From assembly GCA_964577995.1 (NCBI GenBank), contig CAZOBP010000036.1, positions 1 to 20,183 of the forward strand: DNA of 20,183 nt, written 5' to 3'. The DNA comes from JAUVXJ01 sp964577995 (GTDB lineage: Bacteria > Chloroflexota > Anaerolineae > UBA7937 > B3-Chlor). Every line of letters starts with the position of its first letter. Position 1 is the first letter of the stretch. Below the pieces are notes generated by a model that saw only the letters and a list, made by a program, of their open reading frames with translations, had not been told where the DNA came from and did not search any database. The translations under genes and the position numbers were made by a program. Shown piece by piece: positions 1 through 6,514 of the stretch.

Positions 1-800
1 TCCGCAAAGCGCTGGCCTTCTCCATCGACGTGGACAAGATCGTCAACGTGGTCTATGCGAACATCGTGAAGAAAGCCAGTCCAACCGGCTTGCTTCCCAA
101 CTGGGACAAGTACATCGACCAGGCTGTGGTGGACGAATTGGGGTTCTACTACGATCCAGATGAAGCGAAGGCGATTCTGGCCGGGGCTGGATACACGGAT
201 GTGGATGGCGACGGATTCGTGGAAATGCCCGACGGCTCCAAGATCGAGCTGTCCATCATCGTCCCCAACGGCTGGACGGACTGGATGGAGTCCATCAGGG
301 TCATCGCTGAAAGCGCCCAGGCCGTGGGCATCAACTTGACTCCTGACTTCCCGGACTACGGTGCGTTGGTGGATGCGCGCAACAGCGGGAGCTTTGACAT
401 GCTGATCAACAACGATAAGCAGATCAGCAGCACCCCGTGGACGTACTATGACTATCTGTTCCGCTTGCCCGTCCTGGAGTCGCAGACCACCACCAACTTC
501 GGAAGGTACGAGAACGAGGACGCCTGGGCTCTCGTGCAAGAGCTGGACAGGACCCCGACGGATGACGTCGAGGGTATGAAGGCGATCACCTCGCAGCTCC
601 AGAGGATCCACCTCACGGATCTGCCTATCATTCCGTTGTGGTACAACGGTATGTGGGCTCAGTGGTCCAGCGCGGTCTGGACCAACTGGCCGGGGTCGGG
701 AGAAGATGCCAACCACTACCTGCCTGCTACCTGGAACCAATACTGGAACATGACTGCCATACTCATGCTCGCGGAGTTGGAGCTGGTAGAGACAGAGTAG
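1..800 (+). CDS. ABC transporter substrate-binding protein, family 5 (C-terminal part)
   Basis: The 5' end lies outside the window. The frame is open from base 3, where it reads RKALAFSIDVDKI, a conserved segment of family-5 (Dpp/Opp) solute-binding proteins, and about 265 residues are visible. Further support comes from the Asp-rich segment GYTDVDGDGFVEMPDG, typical of this family, and from the C-terminal LTDLPIIPLWYNGMWAQWSS, which lines the second lobe in these proteins. The protein would be an extracytoplasmic lipoprotein or periplasmic receptor that delivers ligand to the permeases just downstream. Family-5 receptors bind peptides, nickel or oligosaccharides. The following phosphorylase and glucosidase genes argue for beta-linked oligosaccharides here, but that is inference from context. 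The signal peptide cannot be seen. A hairpin and 103 bases separate it from the first permease, as expected where the receptor must be made in excess. Confidence 0.93.
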   Translation, partial: RKALAFSIDVDKIVNVVYANIVKKASPTGLLPNWDKYIDQAVVDELGFYYDPDEAKAILAGAGYTDVDGDGFVEMPDGSKIELSIIVPNGWTDWMESIRVIAESAQAVGINLTPDFPDYGALVDARNSGSFDMLINNDKQISSTPWTYYDYLFRLPVLESQTTTNFGRYENEDAWALVQELDRTPTDDVEGMKAITSQLQRIHLTDLPIIPLWYNGMWAQWSSAVWTNWPGSGEDANHYLPATWNQYWNMTAILMLAELELVETE

Positions 801-834
801 GTCAGTTGGAGTTGGCACAGTAAGACTGTTCAAG

Positions 835-871
835 CACCGCCCCTCCTTCTCAGCCTGCGGGAGGGGCGGTG
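835..871 (+). terminator. Intercistronic hairpin between receptor and permease genes
   Basis: CACCGCCCCTCC (835-846) and GGAGGGGCGGTG (860-871) form a perfect 12-bp GC-rich stem with a 13-base loop, followed by TTCTTG. The T tail is short, so it is probably a leaky terminator or an mRNA 3'-end stabiliser rather than a full stop. Such elements behind receptor genes allow more receptor than permease to be made. Confidence 0.7.
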
Positions 872-903
872 TTCTTGCAGCCTTGCTGTAGGGAGGAAAT
901 GGC

Positions 904-1896
904 GTGAAACGGTATTTCGGAAGAAAAGTACTCATTTACTTCCTGACGTTTTTCCTGGCGGTGACCATCGACTGGTTGATCCCGCGCTTCATGCCTGGCA
1001 ATCCTGTTCAGACCATGCTCTCCAGGGCCTCGCTGCACGCGGGGGCCTATGAGCGGATTTATGACTACTATGCAGGCTTGTTTGGACTGGACTTACCGGT
1101 CTGGCAACAGTATCTCAATTTCTGGAAGGCCCTTCTCCGCGGTGACCTGGGAATAAGCGTGCTTCTGTTTCCGCTGCCGGTGACAAAGGTCATCATGAAC
1201 GCCTTGCCCTATGACCTCTTTCTTCTTGTGCCGGCGATACTCCTGAGTTGGTTTGCGGGGAACTGGTTCGGCGCTTTCGCGGCGCGATCGAAGTGGCTTG
1301 ACAACACCATATCGCCGCTGGGGTATATGCTCACCGCGACGCCCTATATGTGGCTGGGTATCTTGCTGGCCTGGGTGTTTGGAATAGTCCTGGACATATT
1401 CCCGATTTCAGGGGGGTACAGCTTCGCGTTGCGGCCTCATCTCTCATGGACCTTCATCGGGAGCCTGCTAAGGCATTGGTTCTTGCCCTTCGCATCCCTC
1501 TTCCTGGTGAAATTTGGTGGTTGGGCAATTGGGATGAGGAACATGATCATCTACGAACTCGAGGCGGACTACTCTCATTATCTCGAGGCCCTTGGGGCGC
1601 CGAGGAGGCTGGTGAGACAATACGCGTTCAGAAACGCGATACTTCCCCAGATCACCGGGCTGGCCCTGGACCTTGGTGTCATCGTTGCGGGTGCTCTCGC
1701 CACAGAGATCGTGTTTTCATACCCCGGAATCGGCTACCTGCTCCTGGGGGCTATTCAGAACAAGGACTACTTCCTTATCCAGGGATGCTTTCTCTTCATC
1801 ATCCTGGGCGTGTTGCTCGCCAATTTCATCATTGATGTCGCTTACGTCCTCGTGGATCCGAGAACGCGAACAGGGATGATGGGTGAAGCAGCATGA
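904..1896 (+). CDS. ABC transporter permease, DppB/OppB type
   Basis: A 330-residue inner-membrane permease of the Dpp/Opp family. Hydrophobic segments fall near residues 10-28, 102-124, 140-165, 192-212, 252-272 and 292-314. The cytoplasmic EAA loop, which contacts an ATPase, is at about 228-248 (EALGAPRRLVRQYAFRNAILP region). The family's C-terminal DPRTR sequence is at 318-322. The start is GTG at 904, set by GGGAGGAA seven bases upstream; an ATG five bases earlier runs straight into a stop. The stop TGA overlaps the ATG of the next permease in an ATGA junction, so the two are translationally coupled. It pairs with the following DppC-type subunit to form the membrane channel. The imported substrate is inferred from neighbours to be an oligosaccharide; peptide cannot be excluded from this sequence alone. 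Confidence 0.95.
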   Translation: MKRYFGRKVLIYFLTFFLAVTIDWLIPRFMPGNPVQTMLSRASLHAGAYERIYDYYAGLFGLDLPVWQQYLNFWKALLRGDLGISVLLFPLPVTKVIMNALPYDLFLLVPAILLSWFAGNWFGAFAARSKWLDNTISPLGYMLTATPYMWLGILLAWVFGIVLDIFPISGGYSFALRPHLSWTFIGSLLRHWFLPFASLFLVKFGGWAIGMRNMIIYELEADYSHYLEALGAPRRLVRQYAFRNAILPQITGLALDLGVIVAGALATEIVFSYPGIGYLLLGAIQNKDYFLIQGCFLFIILGVLLANFIIDVAYVLVDPRTRTGMMGEAA

Positions 1897-2750
1897 CGAA
1901 ACCGAAGAAGCGGAACGAAATCCTCTACTTTGCACTAAAGAACAACAAACTGAAGCTTGGTTTGGCTGTCCTTCTCGTTTTTGTCGTCCTTACTCTGGTT
2001 GGCCCGCTGCTCACAGACTACGCACCCTACGACTACGTGGGGCCACCTTATCAACCGCCATCAGCCGAATATTGGTTTGGGACCACGACATTCGGTCAGG
2101 ACGTCTTTTCACAGTTCATACTCGGCCTCCAGGCAACGTTCCTGGTGGGGATTGTCGGTGGAGGACTCGCGACCCTGATAGGAGTACTGGTTGGTTTCAG
2201 TGCCGGCTATCGAGGTGGTATCGTCGATGAAGTGCTCAACATGCTCACAAACATCGTCCTTGTCATCCCAACCCTGGCTATCCTTCTGATCATAGCAGCG
2301 TATCTTACAGTCAGGGGCGTTCTCGCGGAAAGTGTGTTCATCGGATGTACGGCTTGGCCCTGGGCGGCAAGAGCCATCCGGGCACAGACGTTTTCGTTGC
2401 GCTCCAGGAGTTTCGTCGATCTGGCGCGGCTGAGCGGAATGAAGCCCTGGAAGATCATTTTCACCCAGATCGCGCCGAACATGATGTCCTATCTGTTGCT
2501 GGTCTTCATTCTTCAGTTTGGAGGGGCGATCCTCACGGCTGCCACCCTGGATTTCATCGGCCTCGGCCCTACGAATGCGGTTTCGCTTGGTCTGATGATG
2601 AACAATGCGGTCCTCTGGGGCGCTCTTCTTCTGGGTATATGGTGGTGGTTCGTTCCACCGGGTGTAGCGATCATGGCCATCGTCGGAGCGCTGTACGTCA
2701 CGAACGTTGGACTGGACGAGGTCTTCAACCCCAAACTCAGGGAGATGTGA
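1893..2750 (+). CDS. ABC transporter permease, DppC/OppC type
   Basis: A 285-residue partner permease. It has a short charged N-terminus, a first membrane helix near 22-42, then hydrophobic segments near 80-105, 116-138, 198-220 and 252-272. The motif FGTTTFGQDVFSQFILGLQ (62-80) is the DppC version of the conserved 'GTDxxGRDVxSR' segment. The EAA loop is at about 176-196 (LARLSGMKPWKIIFTQIAPN). The start overlaps the stop of the upstream permease by four bases. The next gene (an ATPase) begins four bases after its stop. It forms the second half of the transmembrane channel, and length and motif order are normal for the family. Confidence 0.95.
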   Translation: MTKPKKRNEILYFALKNNKLKLGLAVLLVFVVLTLVGPLLTDYAPYDYVGPPYQPPSAEYWFGTTTFGQDVFSQFILGLQATFLVGIVGGGLATLIGVLVGFSAGYRGGIVDEVLNMLTNIVLVIPTLAILLIIAAYLTVRGVLAESVFIGCTAWPWAARAIRAQTFSLRSRSFVDLARLSGMKPWKIIFTQIAPNMMSYLLLVFILQFGGAILTAATLDFIGLGPTNAVSLGLMMNNAVLWGALLLGIWWWFVPPGVAIMAIVGALYVTNVGLDEVFNPKLREM

Positions 2751-2754
2751 AAGC

Positions 2755-3717
2755 GTGAGTCTACAAGTAGAAAACCTCAGAGTCTATTACCAAACCCTGA
2801 GAGGGGATGTCCAGGCACTGGATGGCGCCACGTTCACCATCGGGGATGGAGAGATCATGGGCCTGGCTGGCGAATCGGGCTGCGGAAAGACCACGCTCGG
2901 CCACAGTCTGATCGCCTTGACTCCCCCCATGAGATTCGTCGAGGGGCGTCTGGCGCTCGACGATGAAGAACTGCCCGTCTGGGACATGGAAAGGATGAAT
3001 GCCTTCAGGTTCAAGAAGATCTCCATCATTCCGCAATACGCCATGAATGCCATGAATCCGACGCGAAAAATCGGAAAGATGACATCAGAGCTCCTTGAAT
3101 CCAGGAAGGTGGACTTCAAGTCTACTCTACCTGAGCTAAGGAGAAGACTCGATCTGGTTGAACTGTCACACGACGTGCTGAGCATGTACCCGATTGAGAT
3201 GTCAGGCGGTATGAAGCAGAGAATGGTCATGGTCCTGTCTACTCTGCTGAACCCTTCACTGCTCATCGCGGATGAGATCACCTCGGCCCTTGATGTGTCC
3301 ACGCAAAAGGCTGTCGCCGAGATGCTCGTCGAATTCCGGCATCGCGAATTCGTGAAGAGCCTGATCGTCATCACCCATGATATCTCGATACTGTACCAGA
3401 TTGCAGACAGCATCTTGATCATGTATGCAGGACAACTGGCGGAGAAAGGCCCCACCGACGCGATCGTACACTCGCCCCGGCATCCGTATACGAAGCTGTT
3501 GATCTCGGCCTTGCCGAAGGTGGGAGTGAAGTATGCCGAGAGGAAGCTGGAAGGGATTCCTGGGAATCCGCCACAGCTACTCGATCCTCCAGTTGGATGT
3601 CGTTTCAGAGACCGATGCCCAGTCGCGTTTGACAAATGCCTGGAAGAGCCCCCGTTCATGGAACTCGAGAAAGACCACTTCGTCGCTTGCTGGAAGGAGT
3701 TCGAAAGGAATGCTTAG
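2755..3717 (+). CDS. ABC transporter ATP-binding protein, DppD/OppD type
   Basis: A 320-residue ATPase that drives import through the two permeases. Walker A is GESGCGKTT (39-47), Q-loop glutamine 94, signature MSGGMKQR (149-156), Walker B LLIADE (169-174) with catalytic Glu174, and H-loop His208. The C-terminal oligopeptide/dipeptide extension carries cysteines 282, 288, 295 and 312, the spacing seen in family members that bind a 4Fe-4S cluster. After Walker B it reads EITSALD where EPTSALD is usual, so the proline is replaced by isoleucine. The GTG at 2755 is preferred because MSLQVENLRV is a normal N-terminus and GGGAG lies ten bases upstream; the frame stays open further upstream but only over the permease gene. 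Its last codons overlap the start of the second ATPase. Confidence 0.93.
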   Translation: MSLQVENLRVYYQTLRGDVQALDGATFTIGDGEIMGLAGESGCGKTTLGHSLIALTPPMRFVEGRLALDDEELPVWDMERMNAFRFKKISIIPQYAMNAMNPTRKIGKMTSELLESRKVDFKSTLPELRRRLDLVELSHDVLSMYPIEMSGGMKQRMVMVLSTLLNPSLLIADEITSALDVSTQKAVAEMLVEFRHREFVKSLIVITHDISILYQIADSILIMYAGQLAEKGPTDAIVHSPRHPYTKLLISALPKVGVKYAERKLEGIPGNPPQLLDPPVGCRFRDRCPVAFDKCLEEPPFMELEKDHFVACWKEFERNA

Positions 3718-4651
3718 GCTAGACGGGGTATCGAAGGTCTACAAGGTCGGGACCTTTGGAGGAAGAGAACTCCATGCAGTGAACGACGTCAGCTTCGACG
3801 TCAAGGATGGAGAGGTCGTCTCCTTGATTGGCGAAAGCGGAAGCGGAAAGAGCACTATCGGCAAGATGATACTACGTCTCACATCGATAAGCTTGGGGTC
3901 GATATCGTTCGACGGGGTTGACATCTCCACCCTCAAAGGGGGTGCACTGAAGGAGTATTACCGGAAAGTACAGGGTGTGTTCCAGGACCCGTTCAGTTCC
4001 TACAACCCGATCTTCAAAGCCGATCGCGTATTCGGAATGATCCGGGAGGAGTTCTATCCAGGGATCAAGGGTCGCGAATGGGCCGACAAGGTAGACAGCT
4101 CGTTGAAGGCGGTCGGTCTGAATCCCGACGACGTGTTGAACAAGTTCCCCCACCAACTCAGCGGCGGTCAGCTTCAACGTTTTCTCGTCGCCCGCGCACT
4201 GTTGTTGGACATTGAATTCCTCGTGGCTGATGAGATCATCAGTATGCTGGATGCATCCAGACGAATGGACGTCCTCAACCTGCTGGCAGATCTGAAGTCC
4301 ACTGGCCTGTCCATCCTGTTCATCACGCACGATCTCTCGCTGGGCTACTACATAAGTGAAAGAGTGGTGATCCTCTACAGGGGAAGGGTCGTGGAGATGG
4401 GGTCAACGGAGAAGGTATACTTCAATCCGCTTCACCCCTACACAAGCATGCTGATGGCTTGTGTCCCCCGCCTGGATGAGAAGTGGGAAGAGGTAGATGT
4501 GGAGCTGAGAGCAAAGGAGTCAGAGTTCGCCCGCGGCTGTGTCTACTACGAGAGGTGTCCACTCGCTGTCAAGGATGAAAGGTGCGCCAGAGAGAGACCG
4601 CCGCTGGTAGAGGCCGAACCTGGTCATTTCGTAGCGTGCAGCCGGTGCTAG
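3710..4651 (+). CDS. ABC transporter ATP-binding protein, DppF/OppF type
   Basis: A 313-residue partner ATPase. Walker A GESGSGKST (41-49), Q-loop FQDP (91-94), signature LSGGQLQR (150-157), Walker B FLVADE (170-175) with Glu175, and H-loop His207. Cysteines 277, 283, 292 and 310 (plus the terminal Cys313) repeat the possible iron-sulphur arrangement of its partner. The D-loop region reads EIISMLDAS rather than EPVSALDVS; I recall the SML/SMI version from oligosaccharide-type members of this family, which agrees with the sugar enzymes downstream. The start is ATG 3710, eight bases inside the previous gene, with GGAAGGAG upstream. A longer in-frame extension exists but would run through the upstream ATPase, so I reject it. 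Together with the other ATPase it forms a heterodimeric motor. Confidence 0.93.
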   Translation: MLRLDGVSKVYKVGTFGGRELHAVNDVSFDVKDGEVVSLIGESGSGKSTIGKMILRLTSISLGSISFDGVDISTLKGGALKEYYRKVQGVFQDPFSSYNPIFKADRVFGMIREEFYPGIKGREWADKVDSSLKAVGLNPDDVLNKFPHQLSGGQLQRFLVARALLLDIEFLVADEIISMLDASRRMDVLNLLADLKSTGLSILFITHDLSLGYYISERVVILYRGRVVEMGSTEKVYFNPLHPYTSMLMACVPRLDEKWEEVDVELRAKESEFARGCVYYERCPLAVKDERCARERPPLVEAEPGHFVACSRC

Positions 4652-4663
4652 GGAAGAACAGTC

Positions 4664-4750
4664 ATGTCTGAAGCGAACTCAATGTCGGGCGCTCTGCCTC
4701 CGGACAGACTATGGCACATTCCGCGAGCTGGTGAACCATGTCAGGCATAG
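4664..4750 (+). CDS. Possible 28-codon leader ORF overlapping the GH130 start
   Basis: ATG 4664 has GGGAAG seven bases upstream and opens a 28-codon frame, MSEANSMSGALPPDRLWHIP followed by eight more residues, ending in TAG at 4748-4750. It overlaps the GH130 start at 4738, which lacks a good ribosome binding site of its own. Translation of this small frame could therefore deliver ribosomes to the GH130 gene by coupling. I recognise no family. It may equally be a chance frame in the gap between the ATPase and GH130 genes. Confidence 0.25.
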   Translation: MSEANSMSGALPPDRLWHIPRAGEPCQA

Positions 4751-5721
4751 AGCCAGGAGGTTCTCAGTTGCTCAACATCCCTTGGGAGAAACGGCCTCAA
4801 GGGTGCCATGAAGTCGTCTGGCGCTCGGAGAGAAACCCGATCATCACGCGCGATGCAGTGCCAGATGCGAACAGCATATTCAACAGCGCCGTCGTGCCTT
4901 TTGAAGACGGTTTTGCGGGCGTATTCCGCTGCGATAACACGGCCAGAGTCATGCAACTCCATGCAGGGGTGAGCAAAGATGGCGTCAACTGGGAGATAGA
5001 GCCGAACCGCATCCAGTTCCGCTGTGAAGACGACGAGATTGGCAACTTCGTCTACGCGTACGATCCACGTGTGTGTTGGCTCGAGGACAGATACTACGTC
5101 ACGTGGTGTAACGGGTACCACGGGCCCACCATAGGCGTGGGTTACACCTATGATTTCAAGACTTTCTACCAGATGGAGAATGCCTTCTTGCCTTACAACA
5201 GAAACGGTGTGCTTTTCCCTTCCAAGCCAAACGGGAAGTTTGCGATGCTGAGCCGACCCAGCGATAGAGGGCACACTCCCTTTGGTGACATGTTCTATAG
5301 CGAAAGCCCGGATCTGATCCATTGGGGGCATCATAGGCACGTGATGTCTCCTACCTGGGGCTGGCAAGCCACTAAGATCGGTGCGGGGCCTACACCGATA
5401 GAGACGTCAGAAGGGTGGCTCCTGATCTACCACGGTGTGCTCACCTCGTGCAACGGGTTTGTATACAGCTTTGGTGCGGCGCTGCTGGATCTCGAGAAGC
5501 CTTGGAGGGTGATCTACAGAACGCGTCCGTACCTGCTCAGCCCGAGGGAGTACTACGAATGCGTTGGTGACGTTCCCAATGTCACCTTCCCTTGTGCCGC
5601 CCTGTATGACCCGCCGACAGGTCGTATGGCAATCTACTACGGCGGAGCAGACACGGTCACGTGTCTGGCGTTTGCGAAGCTCGATGAGCTAGTCGATTTC
5701 ATCAAAGAGAACTCTCTCTGA
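4738..5721 (+). CDS. GH130 family beta-mannoside phosphorylase-like protein
   Basis: A 327-residue five-bladed propeller enzyme of family GH130. Members cleave beta-mannosides, usually with inorganic phosphate, giving mannose 1-phosphate. Diagnostic segments are RNPIITRDAVPDANSIFNSA (32-51), GFAGVFRCD (58-66), AYDPR (107-111) holding the catalytic Asp109, YNRNGVLFPSK (153-163), MLSRPS (170-175), WQATKIGAGPTPI (209-221) and YHG (231-233). The basic and His residues in these blocks (Arg155, Lys163, Arg173, Lys213, His232) correspond, by memory, to the phosphate and substrate site of GH130 phosphorylases, so phosphorolysis is likelier than hydrolysis. There is no signal peptide, so it acts in the cytoplasm on imported oligosaccharides. 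The exact linkage (Man-beta-1,4-Glc, manno-oligosaccharide, beta-1,2-mannoside) cannot be fixed from sequence alone. No strong ribosome binding site precedes ATG 4738. Confidence 0.88.
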   Translation: MSGIEPGGSQLLNIPWEKRPQGCHEVVWRSERNPIITRDAVPDANSIFNSAVVPFEDGFAGVFRCDNTARVMQLHAGVSKDGVNWEIEPNRIQFRCEDDEIGNFVYAYDPRVCWLEDRYYVTWCNGYHGPTIGVGYTYDFKTFYQMENAFLPYNRNGVLFPSKPNGKFAMLSRPSDRGHTPFGDMFYSESPDLIHWGHHRHVMSPTWGWQATKIGAGPTPIETSEGWLLIYHGVLTSCNGFVYSFGAALLDLEKPWRVIYRTRPYLLSPREYYECVGDVPNVTFPCAALYDPPTGRMAIYYGGADTVTCLAFAKLDELVDFIKENSL

Positions 5722-5812
5722 AGGATGAATAGCCAGGTCTGGGGCTTGTGGTCGCCGAGGAGCGGATCGGCGTTGTTCTGAAAGGATAAGGCCCATAGAA
5801 GAAGGTATCACT

Positions 5813-6514
5813 TTGCACGTCCTTGCCAAGATGATCGATCATTCCTTGCTCCATCCCACCATGACGGATAGGGACATCTTGGATGGGTGCACGCTGGCGA
5901 GGAAGTACGATGTGGCAACGGTCTGCGTCAAACCGTATGCCGTCAGCGTGTCCCGCGAGGCATTGGCCGGGTCGGGAGTGGAAGTCTGCGCTGTAATTGG
6001 CTTCCCGCACGGCAACAGCCGCACAGGCGTCAAGGTAACGGAGAGCATTCAGGCTGTCAAGGATGGAGCCACCGAGATTGACATGGTCATCAACATCGGC
6101 AAAGCCCTGGGTGGTCAATGGGACTACGCCTCCGATGAGATCAAGGCCATCAATGACGCCTGCATTGATCGCCATGCTACGCTCAAGGTCATTTTCGAGA
6201 CCGACTATCTCCAGGACGAGCACATAGTCAGACTCTGTGAGATCTGCTCGCGGCACAGAGTGGCGTTCGTCAAGACATCGAGCGGTTATGGGTTCGTCAA
6301 GCAGCCGAATGGCTTCTACTCCTATGCTGGAGCGACCGACCACAATCTGTCTTTGATGCGTGCCCAGTGTGCGGCCGAGGTCCAGATCAAAGCGGCGGGG
6401 GGTGTGCGCACCCTCGACGATGTGCTTCGCGTTCGGGCGTTGGGCGCGACCCGCATCGGCGCGACCGCCACCGAGACGATCCTAGAAGATGCGAAGACGC
6501 GAGGATACCGGTAA
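5813..6514 (+). CDS. deoC: Deoxyribose-phosphate aldolase family protein (DeoC-like)
   Basis: A 233-residue class I aldolase of the DeoC family (usual length 210-260). The Schiff-base lysine is Lys154 in VAFVKTSSGYG, with partner residues Asp90 (GATEIDMVIN) and Lys193 (VQIKAAGGVRT). The family's N-terminal IDHSLL and the segment CAVIGFPHG are also present. The textbook reaction splits 2-deoxyribose 5-phosphate into glyceraldehyde 3-phosphate and acetaldehyde. The chosen start is TTG 5813 with GAAGG seven bases upstream; ATG 5831 is an alternative that would lose six residues. The stop TAA shares its last base with the ATG of the cellobiose phosphorylase (TAATG), so the two are tightly coupled. 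A nucleoside-salvage enzyme inside a glycan operon is unusual, and it may act on another sugar phosphate; that is speculation. Confidence 0.92.
   Translation: MHVLAKMIDHSLLHPTMTDRDILDGCTLARKYDVATVCVKPYAVSVSREALAGSGVEVCAVIGFPHGNSRTGVKVTESIQAVKDGATEIDMVINIGKALGGQWDYASDEIKAINDACIDRHATLKVIFETDYLQDEHIVRLCEICSRHRVAFVKTSSGYGFVKQPNGFYSYAGATDHNLSLMRAQCAAEVQIKAAGGVRTLDDVLRVRALGATRIGATATETILEDAKTRGYR

Noticed and set aside
2787..3659. 290-codon minus-strand frame opposite the first ATPase
   Set aside because: The composition is Ser/Pro/Ile-rich with no recognisable domain, and it is an antisense shadow of a clear ATPase.
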